Part shown: piece by piece, positions 1 to 11,200 of the stretch
Numbering within the stretch: the first letter of the stretch is position 1
How the letters are laid out: every line of letters begins with the position of its first letter
Assembly: GCF_001610895.1 (NCBI RefSeq)
Contig: NZ_CP011273.1
Location: 3,162,001 to 3,226,000, forward strand
DNA length: 64,000 nucleotides
Direction: 5' to 3'
DNA from: Planctomyces sp. SH-PL62
GTDB lineage: Bacteria > Planctomycetota > Planctomycetia > Isosphaerales > Isosphaeraceae
Position numbers and translations under genes: made by a program
Notes under the pieces: generated by a model
The model's database searches: none
Told to the model about the DNA's origin: nothing
What the model saw: only the letters and a program-made list of their open reading frames with translations

Positions 1-709
1 CTCGGTGACCGACGACGGCTCGCTCACCATCGAACGCGAGGGCCCTCGCTGGGCGTCGGCCGGCGGGGACGAGCGTTCTCGGTCGGTCCCCGTGCAGCTC
101 GCGGGCGACGCCCGCGGCGGCGTGCTGTACCGCATCCCCGTCGGCCTCGGTTCGTGCTACGTCCTGCTCGACCCGTTCGCATGGGCCAACGCCGGGCTCG
201 ACTCGGGCGAGAACGCGAGGGTGTTGGCGGCGATCCTCGGCCGGGAGATCGGCGGCGGGAGTCTGGCGATCGACGAGTATCGCCACGGTCACGGACGGGC
301 CGAGTCGTTCCTCACGTACCTGCTCGGCCTGCCCGGAGCCCCGGCGTTCTTGTGGCTTGCACTGGCCTGGGCGCTCCTGTACTACTATGGCCGAAACGTC
401 CGACTCAGGCCGGCCGAAAGGTATGAAGGGCCGGAGCGGAGGACGGCTCAGGAGTACATCGACGCGGTCGCGCAGCTCCACGAGCGGGCGAGGGCCGCGC
501 CGCTCGCCGTCGAGGCCGTGGCCGCGAGACTTCGCCACCTCGTCAGCGCCTCGGGCGGCCACGACCCCTCCGCCGCGGCGCTCCTCGAGGCCGCCGACGC
601 CTACGTCAGGTCCGGAAGTCGCCCCGCGGCCCCGCGCGAGGCCGTCCGTCTGGTGGCGGGGCTCGTCCAATTAAGAAAGCGACTCTATGGAACTCGAACG
701 GTTTCATGA
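1..709 (+). CDS. DUF4350-like membrane protein, C-terminal part (partial)
   Basis: The frame is open to the left edge of the window, so the true start lies upstream; the GTG at position 5 is probably internal. About 235 residues are visible. One hydrophobic stretch (about residues 100-125, with LLGLPGAPAFLWLALAWALL) is followed by a basic stop-transfer segment and a helical cytoplasmic tail rich in Arg and Ala. A single membrane anchor after an extracytoplasmic domain, directly upstream of moxR and DUF58 genes, is the arrangement known for DUF4350 proteins in MoxR operons. The function is unknown; a role in envelope assembly or stress with the MoxR chaperone is inferred from context. The end overlaps the moxR start by 23 bases, which suggests coupled translation. 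Confidence 0.7.
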   Translation, partial: SVTDDGSLTIEREGPRWASAGGDERSRSVPVQLAGDARGGVLYRIPVGLGSCYVLLDPFAWANAGLDSGENARVLAAILGREIGGGSLAIDEYRHGHGRAESFLTYLLGLPGAPAFLWLALAWALLYYYGRNVRLRPAERYEGPERRTAQEYIDAVAQLHERARAAPLAVEAVAARLRHLVSASGGHDPSAAALLEAADAYVRSGSRPAAPREAVRLVAGLVQLRKRLYGTRTVS

Positions 710-1643
710 ACACGCCATGCGCCTGAAGGACGGCCTGCGAAGGGTCTTCTTCGGCCAGGACGACGTGGTGGAGCAACTCCTGGCCACGGTCTACGCCGGA
801 GGCCACGTCCTGCTCGAAGGTGTCCCCGGACTGGGCAAGACCCTGCTGGCGAAGGGGCTGGCGAGGCTCTTCGACGCAGAGTTTCAGCGCATCCAATTCA
901 CGCCGGACATGATGCCGGCCGACATCCTGGGCACCGAGGTCTACCAGCTTGCGTCCCAATCATTCGAACTGCGCAAGGGCCCGGTCTTCACGACGATCCT
1001 GCTCGCCGACGAGATCAACCGCTCGCCGCCGAAGACCCAGGCCGGATTGCTGGAAGTGATGGAGGAGCGAGCGGTGTCGCTCGGCGTCCAGAGCTACGCG
1101 CTGCCGCCGCTGTTTACGGTGCTGGCGACCCAGAACCCGGTCGAGTACGAGGGGACGTATCCCCTGCCGGAAGCCCAGGTCGACCGCTTCATGAGCAAGA
1201 TCCTGCTCCGTTACCCGAGCCTCGACGAGGAGCTGCAAATCCTCCGGGCGTACGACGCCGGCCAGGATCTGCACCGCGCGACGCAGGCCGAGCTGACCCC
1301 GGTGACGAACCCGGAGGAGGTGCTGGCCGTCCGCCGCGGGTTGGTGGGGATCAAGGTCGCGCCGGAGGTCCTGCGCTACCTGGGCGAGGTCGTTCGTGCG
1401 ACCCGGACCTCGCCTCAGATCCAGGTGGGCGCGAGCCCGCGGGCCGCCGTCCACCTGCTCCTGATGACCAAGGCCCGCGCCGCGATGGAGGGCCGCGAGT
1501 TCGCGACGCCCGACGACGTGAAGGCGGTGGCCCCGGCCGTCCTCCGGCACCGGCTGCTCCTCACGCCCGAGGCCCAGGTGGCGGCCGAGACGCCCGACCG
1601 TGTCCTGGCTCGGACCCTGGGCCAGGTGGAGGTGCCGCGTTAG
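687..1643 (+). CDS. MoxR-family AAA+ ATPase
   Basis: A 318-residue AAA+ ATPase of the MoxR family, whose members act as chaperones that assemble or activate partner complexes, usually together with a DUF58 or VWA protein. Walker A is GVPGLGKT at residues 45-52, Walker B ends in LLADEINRS near residues 105-112, and sensor 1 is LATQNP near 146-151, followed by the family's EGTYPLPEAQVDRF segment. Length is normal for the family. The start at 687 gives the usual N-terminus just before the FFGQDDVVEQ segment. It overlaps the upstream DUF4350 gene and is followed six bases later by the DUF58 gene, so the three form one operon. Confidence 0.95.
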   Translation: MELERFHEHAMRLKDGLRRVFFGQDDVVEQLLATVYAGGHVLLEGVPGLGKTLLAKGLARLFDAEFQRIQFTPDMMPADILGTEVYQLASQSFELRKGPVFTTILLADEINRSPPKTQAGLLEVMEERAVSLGVQSYALPPLFTVLATQNPVEYEGTYPLPEAQVDRFMSKILLRYPSLDEELQILRAYDAGQDLHRATQAELTPVTNPEEVLAVRRGLVGIKVAPEVLRYLGEVVRATRTSPQIQVGASPRAAVHLLLMTKARAAMEGREFATPDDVKAVAPAVLRHRLLLTPEAQVAAETPDRVLARTLGQVEVPR

Positions 1644-1649
1644 CGCGCC

Positions 1650-2960
1650 ATGATCATCCCCACCCGACGAATGATGTGGCTGGCGGCGACCCCGCTCGTC
1701 GCGATCCTCATAAGCCGAGGCGATCCGGCGGGGGTCGGCGCCGCGTGGGCGCTCGCGGGGCTGCTCCTGGCGGCCATGATCGTGGACGGCCTGGTCGCCC
1801 GCCGCCTCCCGATCCGCCTGACCCGCCGCGCGCCGGACCAGCTCCACGTCGATCAGCCCGACAGCGTGTCCTTGACGGTCGAGAACCGCGCCAACGCCCC
1901 GGTCCGGCTCCTCCTCTCGGATCGTCCGCCCGAGGGTTCTCGAGCGATCCCGGCCGTGCTCGCGGTGCAGGCCCCGCCCCGCTCTCGCACGGCCCATGAC
2001 TACGAGCTGATCCCCACCCGTCGCGGCCCGACCGCGTTCGGGGACCTGGATTACCGCGTCCTCGGCCCGATGGGGCTCGCCTGGGCGCAGAAGCGCCTTC
2101 CGGCCCGCCACGAGGTCCGCTGCATGCCCCGCTTCGCCAACGCCCGGGCCGCCGAGCTGGCCGAGCGTCGTGCCCTGCTGAGGCAGGCCGGAAGCCATCG
2201 ATTCCGCTGGCGCGGCACCGGCACGTCCTTCGAGTCGCTGCGCGAATACAGCACTCAGGACGACATCCGCTGGGTCGACTGGAAGGCGACCGCCCGGCTC
2301 AACCGGCCGATCAGCCGCAACTTCGAGGTCGAGCGTCACCAGCAGGTGATGATCCTCGTCGATTCCAGCCGCGCGCTGACGACCTTCTGCGGCAGCCGGA
2401 CGAAATTCGACGCGATGCTGGAGGCGGCCGTCCTGCTCACGCGCACCGCCCTGGGGCAGGGGGACGATCTGGGCCTCATGGTCTTCGCCGACCAGATCGA
2501 CCTGTATCTCCACCCCCGCCGAGAACAAACCCAATTGAACGCGGTGGTCGAAGGGCTCTACGCGAGACAACCCCGCCTGGTCGAGCCGAACTTCGAGCTC
2601 GCCCTGACCCTCGCCGCCAAGCGCACCTCGCGCAGGACGCTCTGCATCCTCCTGACCGACGTCACGGTCATCGAGGCGGCCCGCCGCATGCTGCTCTACT
2701 CCAAGGTGCTGACCCAGCGCCACCGGTTCCTCGTCGTGACGATCGCCGACGAGACCCTCGAAGAAAACGAGCTGCGTGAGCCTCGCGACGCCGAGGAGCT
2801 CTACCGCGTGGGCGTAGCGGCCGGCCTCATGCAGGAGCGTACCGTGCTCCTGGAGGAGCTTCGCCGATCGGGAGTCGAGGTGCTGGATTCGCGAGCCGAT
2901 CAGGTCGCCTCCCGCGCCATCGAGCGATATCTCGACCTCAAGCGCCGCAACATGCTCTAG
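1650..2960 (+). CDS. DUF58 domain protein (MoxR partner)
   Basis: A 436-residue protein. Two hydrophobic segments lie near the N-terminus (about residues 8-46), then a beta-rich region, then the DUF58 core with [20 protein letters not shown] at about residues 197-216. A VWA-like fold follows, with ILVDSSRAL near residue 234. DUF58 proteins are known partners of MoxR ATPases; the partner here is probably the gene directly upstream. The TAG stop at 2958-2960 shares its TA with the left end of a miniature IS630-type element (see that entry). Because the target duplication restored the same codon, the protein's end is unchanged. Confidence 0.92.
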   Translation: MIIPTRRMMWLAATPLVAILISRGDPAGVGAAWALAGLLLAAMIVDGLVARRLPIRLTRRAPDQLHVDQPDSVSLTVENRANAPVRLLLSDRPPEGSRAIPAVLAVQAPPRSRTAHDYELIPTRRGPTAFGDLDYRVLGPMGLAWAQKRLPARHEVRCMPRFANARAAELAERRALLRQAGSHRFRWRGTGTSFESLREYSTQDDIRWVDWKATARLNRPISRNFEVERHQQVMILVDSSRALTTFCGSRTKFDAMLEAAVLLTRTALGQGDDLGLMVFADQIDLYLHPRREQTQLNAVVEGLYARQPRLVEPNFELALTLAAKRTSRRTLCILLTDVTVIEAARRMLLYSKVLTQRHRFLVVTIADETLEENELREPRDAEELYRVGVAAGLMQERTVLLEELRRSGVEVLDSRADQVASRAIERYLDLKRRNML

Positions 2961-3247
2961 TGGGTCACTTGGCTCGCCTGTGGCGGTAAGTCGGTGTTTC
3001 TGCGGACCGGGCAGCGGGAGCAGGCCCCCGAGCCGCCGAGGTTGTGCCGACGTTCGCGCCGACGTCGGCGTCGTGTCGCCCGCTTGCCGCCCCAGACGAA
3101 CGGCGTCGGGGCCGCCGCTCCGGCTCGGTCAGCTCGCGGAGCGGGCCCTTCTTCTTACGCGACATGGCGGCCTCCGTGGGATCAGAGACCGCCGATGTTG
3201 ACATGCCGAGTAGCGTTATGGCCATAGGCGAGCCAAGTGACCCACTA
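2958..3247. mobile_element. IS630/Tc1-type miniature element with 22-bp terminal inverted repeats
   Basis: The left end reads TAGTGGGTCACTTGGCTCGC from 2958, and the right end (3226-3247) is its exact reverse complement over 22 bases; after one mismatch four more bases pair. Each end starts with TA, the target duplicated by IS630/Tc1/mariner elements. Inside, on the minus strand, an ORF at 3165-2965 begins [18 protein letters not shown], which resembles the N-terminus of planctomycete IS630 transposases, then degenerates. The 290-bp unit therefore looks like an internally deleted, non-autonomous derivative. It lies exactly between two convergent genes and supplies the TA of both stop codons. 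Confidence 0.8.
2965..3165 (-). pseudogene. IS630-type transposase N-terminal remnant
   Basis: A 66-codon reading frame inside the miniature element. The first 18 residues ([18 protein letters not shown]) match my recollection of IS630-family transposase starts in planctomycetes. The rest is Arg/Ala/Pro-rich and carries no DDE motif. A full IS630 transposase has about 340 residues, so nearly all of the gene is missing. It is not expected to be active; the element could only move with a transposase supplied elsewhere. Confidence 0.55.
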
Positions 3248-3907
3248 GAGGCTCCTGGCGAGAAATTTCCGGCGAAGGAGGAACGCCCCGCCTCCACCGA
3301 TCGGCAGCAGGAGAAGGCCGGCTGGTTCCGGCACGGCCGATGAGCTTCGAAAGCGGAACATCGGGCCGAAATTCCCGGCGGGGGCCAGGTCGTTGATCCC
3401 GCTGGGGAAAGCGAAGCCGCCGGAGTACAACTCGAACGCCCTGCCCAGGAACGAGATCCCGGGCGCGGCGGTCGCAGCGGCGTTGACCGTGATCAGGGCG
3501 TCCGTGTTGTCGAGGTCGTAGAACGCTGCGATGCGGTACGTCGAGCCCTTGGCGAGGGTGATGGTCGGCGTGCAGACCATGCGGAAGCCGTCTTCGAGGG
3601 GATCGGCCGTCCCGGCTTTGACGTGTCCGGACCCGAGGATCCTCCCGTCGTCGGTCCAGATCCCTACCAGGTGGTCCTGCGCCAGGCCGTCTCCGAGATA
3701 GTCCCACACCCCCAGCCCGTCCACGTCGATCGTCCGATCGAGCGCGAAGCGCCACCCGGCCATGAGATTGCTGGAAGTCCTGTTCATCGACCCGCCGGCG
3801 AACGTCAAGGCCAGGGATGATTCCGCTCGGGCGGGGGGAGCGGACGCCCACGCCGCAATCCCCGCCAGCGCGAGCCCCGCCAGCCGCCTGAGCCGCCATT
3901 TGCGCAT
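3245..3907 (-). CDS. PEP-CTERM sorting domain protein
   Basis: A 220-residue exported protein. The N-terminus MRKWRLRRLAGLALAGIAAW with a following ARA-E site is a signal peptide. The middle is a beta-rich domain resembling DUF4082-type modules (DGLGVWDYLGDG, then KGSTYRIAAFYD). The C-terminus is a PEP-CTERM signal: VPEPAG, a hydrophobic stretch (LLLLPIGGGGAFLL) and the basic end RRKFLARSL. Exosortases cleave such tails. I chose ATG 3907 because GGAG lies about eight bases upstream and the signal peptide begins there; the longer frame to 3979 would overlap the glycosyltransferase. It is the last gene of the RTX-GT-PEP-CTERM run, and its TAG stop uses the TA of the miniature element. Confidence 0.85.
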   Translation of the reverse strand: MRKWRLRRLAGLALAGIAAWASAPPARAESSLALTFAGGSMNRTSSNLMAGWRFALDRTIDVDGLGVWDYLGDGLAQDHLVGIWTDDGRILGSGHVKAGTADPLEDGFRMVCTPTITLAKGSTYRIAAFYDLDNTDALITVNAAATAAPGISFLGRAFELYSGGFAFPSGINDLAPAGNFGPMFRFRSSSAVPEPAGLLLLPIGGGGAFLLRRKFLARSL

Positions 3908-3929
3908 CGGTCGCTCCGTTCGATAGGGG

Positions 3930-5213
3930 TCAGGGGGATACGGAAGCCGCTCGGGGCGACGGGAGGACGGCCGGATCATCCGCCCGCATCGGCCTTTGAC
4001 CGGCCTCGGCGCGTCCCAGGGTGGCGTCGTACAGATCGAGCAACTGGGGCAGGATGCGGTCGAGGGAGTACTCCTCCTCGATCCGGCGTCGGGCCGCCTC
4101 GCCCAGCCGACGGTGTCCGGCCGGGTCGTCGAGCACGCGCAACACCTGGCGGGCCAGGCCGTCGACGTCGAAGAAGTCGGCGAGCAGGCCCGTCTCCTCG
4201 TGTCGCACCAGCTCGCGGACCGGCCCCGTGTCCGAGCCCACCACCACGGCCCCGCAGGCCATGGCGTTGAACAACGACCAGGACAGCACGAACGGCACGG
4301 TCAGGTAGACGTGGGCGTCGCCCATCGACAGGGTCCGCGCCAGGTCGTCCGACGGCATGGTCCCGGTGAAGACGAATTTCGACATGTCATAGTCGTCCTG
4401 TTCCAGCACGTGCTGGCGGAACGTCTTGGCCTGGATCCGTCGCATGTCGCCGCCGTAGGCCACGCGGTCGCTGCCGACGACGACGAACAGGACGTCGGGC
4501 CGTTCGAGGTAGACGCGCCTGGCGACCTTCATGAAGACGTCGAACCCGCGCATCGACTCGAAGCCGCGCGAGACGTAGGTGACGATCCGGGTCCCCGGGG
4601 GGACGGCCCGGCCGTTGATTGCGCGCGGGAGGCCGTCGCGCCGACGCCAGAGGTCGAGGTCGACGCCGTCGAAGATCGCCCGGATCTTTCCCTGGTATTC
4701 GGCGGGGAACAGGCTCCGCTGCCATCGTGTGGGGCTGTAGCCCGCCGCGCAGTTCTGGAGGTCGAGCAGGATCATGGCGTTGCGGCAGTGCGATCGGAGG
4801 ACGTCCAGTTCGGCGGGCGGGGCGTCGGGGCGGAAGTCCAGGTCGCTGCCGTGGGGCCGATAGTAGTATTCGAAGTAGTTGACGATCGGGGCGTCCCACA
4901 GCTCGCGGAGGAAGAGGGTGGAGCCGAAGCCGCTATGGCCGACGATCAGGTCGGGGCGGAGGTCGGCGGCCGCCTTGCACGCCTCGTAGACCGCGTGGGC
5001 GTGGCCGACGGCGTTCTCGAAGCTCCGCGTGCAGTAATGGTTGTGATTGGTGGCGCCCCCCTTGAGGTGATATTGGATCATCTCCACGCCCTGATCGACG
5101 CCGGAGGGGCGTTGCGACAGGAAGGTGCAGCGGAAGCCGTGGTCCCGCACCAGCCGACGGGCGACGTGCCCGAACTGGGCGGGGCGGTTCTGGTGGACGA
5201 ACAAGACGTGCAT
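3930..5213 (-). CDS. GT4-family glycosyltransferase
   Basis: A 427-residue GT-B glycosyltransferase. The start MHVLFVHQNRPAQFGH is the first Rossmann strand. The acceptor half carries LIVGHSGFGSTLFLRELW, and the donor half contains VTYVSRGFESMRG and VFMKVARRVY. A GT4-type nucleotide-sugar segment follows (SLFNAMACGAVVVGSDTGPV, then REL and the nearby LLADFFD). No membrane helix is present, so it should act in the cytoplasm or at the inner face of the membrane. GGAG lies seven bases before the ATG. It sits 70 bases downstream of the giant RTX gene and 22 bases upstream of the PEP-CTERM gene, which suggests it glycosylates one of those exported proteins or an associated polysaccharide. The sugar and acceptor cannot be told from sequence. 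Confidence 0.9.
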   Translation of the reverse strand: MHVLFVHQNRPAQFGHVARRLVRDHGFRCTFLSQRPSGVDQGVEMIQYHLKGGATNHNHYCTRSFENAVGHAHAVYEACKAAADLRPDLIVGHSGFGSTLFLRELWDAPIVNYFEYYYRPHGSDLDFRPDAPPAELDVLRSHCRNAMILLDLQNCAAGYSPTRWQRSLFPAEYQGKIRAIFDGVDLDLWRRRDGLPRAINGRAVPPGTRIVTYVSRGFESMRGFDVFMKVARRVYLERPDVLFVVVGSDRVAYGGDMRRIQAKTFRQHVLEQDDYDMSKFVFTGTMPSDDLARTLSMGDAHVYLTVPFVLSWSLFNAMACGAVVVGSDTGPVRELVRHEETGLLADFFDVDGLARQVLRVLDDPAGHRRLGEAARRRIEEEYSLDRILPQLLDLYDATLGRAEAGQRPMRADDPAVLPSPRAASVSP

Positions 5214-5283
5214 CCGGGACTCCGGTCGGGCGTCCGGGGCCCCCCGGCCCGCGCCGGGCGGGGCGGGGGGCCCCGTCGGCTTG

Positions 5284-8200
5284 TCATTTTCCGCGGAGGC
5301 GCCGCCAGTTCAAGGCCGTCGAGCCGGCCGCGTCGCGAGCAGGCCGGATCCGCCTGAAAACGGCCCCGTCGAGGACCTCCTGGCGGGCCGCCGCGAGCCG
5401 GGCGAATCGGCCGCGTCCGGCCGCGAACACCCGGACCCCCGCCTGCGCCGGGGCCGGCGGCGTGATCATCGTCTGCCGCTCCGCGACTCCCGGCATGATC
5501 ACCACCGGCATCGTCGCGGCCGTCGGCGTCCGCCGGACGCCGGGGAAGGTCTGGCCCTGCATGACCGCGCCCAGGTCGTCGACGTGGTCGAGGCCCAGGA
5601 CGTGGCCCATCTCGTGGAGGACGACGGTGAGCAGGTCCACCCGGCCCTTCTGGCCGACGTCCACCGCCCCCGGGGCGAACTCTGAGGCGTCGCCCGGCGT
5701 GGGATCGACGAACCAGCCGTGGCCGGCGGCGTCGTGGTCCAGGACGATCTCCCCCGCGCCGCCGCCGGCCAGTGCGGAGCCCTCCAGGTCCTCGACCCTG
5801 AACGCGACTCGCCGCAGGGCGTCGAGCGCCCCGGGGGCGACCCCGGCCGCGGCCCAGTAAGCGATGGCCGAGTCGACGATCCTCTGGAACGCCTCCCCGC
5901 TCAGCGACGCGGTGTTGGTCCCGCCGGCGGCCTCGCTCGCCGCGACGGCCGGGTAGATCTCGAAGTTCTGGACGTTGTCGACCCCGCTCCCGTCGTACGC
6001 GACGATCCAGTCGCGGTACCCCGCGTCGTTGCTGCCGTTGCCCCCGTCGACGTAATCGGCCTCCCGGTCCGCGGCGTAGAGGCGGTCGTTGCCGTCCATC
6101 CCCCACATGCGGTCCTGCCCGGAACCGCCGGTGATGTAGTCGTCGTCGTCCCCGCCCATGAGCGAGTCGGCGCCGCCTTGCCCGAAGATGTCGTCGTTGC
6201 CGGCGTTCCCCGAAATGGTGTCCTTCCCGTCGGTCGAGCGTTCGCTGCCTCCGTTATCCCCGACCAGGTAGTCCCAGCCGTCTCCCCCGGTGATTAGGTC
6301 GGCCCCCTCGTCCCCGAAGATCCGATCGTCGTCGTCTCCTCCATGGAGCGTGTCGTCGCCGGCCCCGCCTCCGAGGTAGTCATATCCCTCGCCGCCGGAG
6401 AGGGAATCCCGGCCGTCCTGGCCGTAGAGCCAGTCGTCGCCGATGTTCCCGGTCAGGGTGTCGTCGCCGCCGTTGCCGCGGACGGTGTCGTTGCCCTCCT
6501 CGCCGCCCAACGAGTCGGCCTCGCCGGCGCTGCTGCTGCCTTCGTCGCCGATCAGCTCGTCGTCGCGGCCGCCACCCCAGAGGGTGTCGCGTCCGGTGCC
6601 GCCGACGATGTAGTCGCTGCCGTCGGAGAAGTCGTAGGCGCCGCCGTTGTCGCCGGTCAGCGAGTCGTTACCACCCTCGCCGTAGATCTGATCGTTGCCG
6701 AATCCGCCGTAGGCGGTGTCATTGCCGCTCCCCGCCCTGAGGCTGTCTTCGCCGGCCTGTCCGCTGAGGTAGTCCGCCCCGCCCTGGCCGAAGAGGGAAT
6801 CGTTGCCGTCGCCGCCGTAGAGGCTGTCGGCGCCGTCGGACGCCCCCTCCGCCCCGCCGTCGTCGCCGATGAGGTAGTCGTTCTCGTCGTTGCCCGAGAT
6901 GGAGTCGGAGCCGATACCTCCCCAGATCCGGTCGTTGTCTTCGCCTCCGCTGATCGTGTCGCCACCGTCTTGCCCCATCAATGAATCGGCGCCGTCCTCG
7001 CCGGAGATGTAGTCGTCACCGCCGTTGCCGTAGATCGTGTCCCACCCGGCCCCGCCGTAGAGCCAGTCGCCGGCGCCGGTGGCGTAGTTGCCCTCATCGC
7101 CGTGGATCACGTCGTCGCCGTCGCCGCCGTTGACGTTGTCGGCCCCGAGGCCCCCGTAGAGGGTGTCGTTCCAGTCGCCGCCGTCGATGTAGTCGTAATC
7201 GCCGTAGCCGTAGATCAGGTCGTCGCCGTATCCGGGCCGCCCGGCGCTGGTCTCGTCGCCGTAGAGCGAATCCGACCCGCCGCTGCCGTGGATCGTGTCG
7301 TCGTCCCAGCCGCCGTAGACGGTCACGCCCGTGACCGGCGCGGTGGTCGACGCGTTGAATCCGTAGGTGGCCCCGTCGGCCATCTGGTAGCCGGACGGAT
7401 TGGCCGTGAAATAATCGGCGCCGTCCCCCAGGTCGAACTCGATCGCGTAGACCCGGGCGGCCTTGAAGAAGTAATAGTCCTGGACGAGCCGGCCGGAAGC
7501 GTCGTAGAGCCAGCCCCCCCACTCCTCGTCCCGGGCGTACCGGGTGAACTTGTAGAGTTGGTGGGCCTCGTCGTAGCCGAAGGCCGCCCACTCGTCGGTC
7601 GCGGCGCCGACGTAGCGGACGACGTCGTAGTCGAAGCCGGCGCCGCCGTCGATCATGTCGCCGTCGACGAAGGTCCCGACGGTGGTGCCGCCGGGGAGGC
7701 GCGTGGGGTCCATCAGGAAGACGTCGGAACCGGACTCGCCGAGGAGGAAGTCCATGGCCATGCCGTCGTCGCCGCCCCGGATCACGTCGTCGCCCGCCCC
7801 GCCGAAGATCCAGTCGGCCCCTCCGCCGCCGGTCAGGGTGTCGTTGCCGGCCCCGCCGATGATGACGCTGCGATTGTCGGGCGGGCCGGCGTTGGTGAGG
7901 TCGACCACGTTGAAGCCCGAGGCCGAGCCGCCGACGGTGAAGTCGAGGTCGTAGACCCCCGCGCGGCCCACCTTGCTGGTCGGGTCGCCGTTGGAGGCGA
8001 CGCGGATCCAGTAGGTCTTGCCCGCGGTCAGGCCCGCCAGGCTCAGGACGCCGCCCGAAGATGTCCGGGTCGGGCTGGCCAGGGCCTGGGAAGCCGACTC
8101 GTAGAGCTTGAGCACCAGGTTGTCGGAGCGGAGCCAGCCGGGGATCGCCACCCGGTCGCCGGCGGCCGGCGTCGCCCCCAGGACGAACTTGTAGTAGTCG

Positions 8201-11200
8201 ACGTCGGATGGCGCCTGTCCGTTGTGGATCGTCAGGTTGGCGTACCGGATCCCGGCGGCGATCCGGCCGAGGTCCGAGGCCCCGGCCGCCGTGTCGTTGG
8301 CCCCGACGCCCCAGACGTCCTGGAGCTTCTCGTACTGGTCCGGGACGACGACCCGCGCCGCGTTGATCGTGATCTTGTCGTTGCCGGCGCCGCCGTCGAT
8401 CCAGACCGCCTTGTAGACGCCGACGTCGACGAGGACCTCGTCGTCCCCCTTGAAGGCGTCGATGAGGATGACGTCGTAGTTGCTCAGGAGGTCCGGGCCG
8501 GCCGACGCGCCGGCCCAGCCGGGCGACTTGTCGAACAGGCCCCCCTCCGCCCCGCCGGCGACGTAGCCGCCGGGGGTCGCGACCGCATCGGCGCGGAACT
8601 GGTCGGCCGACGCCGCGCGGCCGACCCAGCTGAAGTCGCCGATCCGGTACGTCCGCCAGAGGGTCGAGCCGGTGCGGCCGACCTGCTGGATCTGGACGAT
8701 GAGCTGGGCACCGTCGTTCTCGACGCGGATGCGGTCCTTGCCGTCGGACGCCGGGAGGTACCAGACGCGGTCGCTCTTGCGGGCCTGGTCCTTCCACTGG
8801 TCGGGGTTGGCGGTCGTGTCCTCGGCCGAGGACCGCGTCCCGTCCTGGTTGTAGATGACGTCGAGGCCGCCGTTGCCGTACATGAACGCGACGTTGCCGG
8901 CCCCGTAGAAGGCGTCGGCGTTGGGGCCGCCGAGCATGCGGTCGAAGCCGGTGTCCTCGAATGCCTTGTAGGTCGCGTCCTTGAACACGCCGTACGGCTT
9001 GCTCCCGCTGGCGGTGGGGTCCTTCGACCAGGCGTGGAGGTGGTTGGCGCCCTGGCCGCCGATGAGGTCGTCGTCCCCGGCGCCGCCGAAGATCCGGTTG
9101 ACGTCGCCCGGCGCGTCGCCGCCGCCGAGCCCGTCGCCCCAGAGGCGGTCATTGCCGGCGCCGCCGGAGATGGAGTCGCTCCCGGCCTGGCCGTAGATCT
9201 GGTCGGGGCCCGAGGAGCCGATCAGGGTGTCGTTGCCGGCCCCGCCGAAGAGGCCGACGACGTACTGGTTGCCGGCGGCGACCTGGAGGCCGCTGGCGTT
9301 GAGGGCCGACATGTCGATCAGGTCGTCCCCGGCGAGGCCGGAGACCTGGATCTGCCGCACCAGCGGGACGCCGTCGGCGGCCTTCCAGGTGGAGGTGGTC
9401 GTCTTGCCGTTGAAGACGACCGTCAGCTTCGTCAGGTCGGTCGACGGGGTGCTGATCGTGACCTTGTCGTTGCCGGCGGTGCCGGCGATCATCAGGACGT
9501 CGGTCGCGGTGAGGCGGTCGTTGTCGGCGGCGAGGACGGGCTCATCGCGCAGGACGCCGGCGGCGTCCATGACCCGGCCGTTGCCGCCGTAGCCGTCGAA
9601 GACGTCGCCGGAGGTTACGTACGTCTGGTCGACGTCCAGCTTCAGGACGTCGGCGTGGGTGCCGCCGTAGAGCTTGTCGGCGCCGTCGTTCCCCTCGAGG
9701 ACGTCGCTGTCGCGGCCCCCGTAGAGCCAGTCGTTGCCCAGGCCGCCGTAGATCTCGTCGGCGCCGTCGTTGCCGTAGAGCGTGTCGGCGCCCCCCTGGC
9801 CGTAGATCAGGTCGAAGCCCGACCCGCCGGAGATCAGGTCGGCGCCGTATGCGTCGGGGCCGGAGGCCGCCCCGCCGTGGCCCTGGTAGGGCGCGCCGTC
9901 GTCGCCCGCGAGGACGTCGTTGCCGGCCCCGCCCATGATGGTGTCGTTCCCGGCGCCGCCGATCAGGACGTCGGCGTCCGGGCCGCCGGACTCGGGCCCG
10001 CCCAGGATCAGGTCCGCGCCGCGGCCGCCGTCGACCACGTCGTTCCCCAGCCCGGCGAAGAGCCGGTCGGCGCCGTCGCCGCCTTCGAGCGAGTCGTCGC
10101 CGGCGTTCGCGGTGATCGAATCGTCGCCGAGCCCGCCGAGGATCGTGTCGTTCCCCGAGCCGGACGTGATCGTGTCGTTCCCCGCGTTCGCCCGGACGTA
10201 GTTCTGCCCGTCGCCCACGTCGATGAGGTCGGCCCCGGCGCCGCCGAAGACGGTGTCCGAGCCGGCCCCGCCGAGCACGGTGGCGCTCGCGACCGCCGCG
10301 GGGTCGTCGGCCGTCCGCATGCCGGCGTAGATCAGGTCGTCGCCCGCGCCGGAGTCGACCCAGTCGCCCCCGCCGCCGAGGACGACCATGTCGTTGCCGC
10401 CGCCGGCCGTGACGACGTCGGCGAAGGCCCCGCCGGGGAGCGTGTCGTCGCCCCAGATCTCGTCGCTCGCGGAGCCCGCCGCGATGGTGTCGCGGCCGGC
10501 GCCGCCGATGATCGTCGAGGGGAGCGTGGGGGAGCTGGTGATCTTGTCGTCGCCGGCCCCGCCCATGAGCAGGACCCCGCCGGTCATCACGTCGTTGCCG
10601 GCTCCGCCGACCAGGGTCATCCCGCCGGTGAGCAGGTCGTCCCCCTCGCCGCCGTTGAGGACGTCGTTCCCCGCGCCGGCCAGGAGGGTGTCCTTGCCGG
10701 CGTCGCCGGTCAGCGAGTCGTCGCCGTCGCCGCCGATGAGGCTGTCGTCGCCGGCCCCGCCGAAGATCCGATCCTTGCCGGACCCGCCGTCGAGGCGGTC
10801 GTTCCCGCCGACGCCCCGGAGGAGGTCGTCGCCCAGGCCGCCGACCAGGGTGTCATTCCCGGCCCCGCCGACGAGCGTGTCGTGGCCGTCGCCGCCGTCG
10901 AGCGAGGTCGGCCGGTCGCCCGAGGTGAGCTGGTCGTCCCCCAGGCCGCCGATCAGGGTGGCCGGGCCGGTCCCGGCGATCAGGTAGTCGTTGCCGGCTC
11001 CGCCGTCCATGCGGGCCGCGCCGGTCCCGGCGACGAGCTGGTCGTCGCCCAGGCCGCCGTTCATGGTGACCGCGCCGGCCCCGGCCGTGAGCTGGTCGGC
11101 CCCGTCGCCGCCGTCCATCAGGGTCGTCCCCGATCCGGCGGTCAAGACGTCGTTGCCCGCGCCCCCCTGCAGGGTGGCGGCCCAGGGGCCGCCGGCGGTC

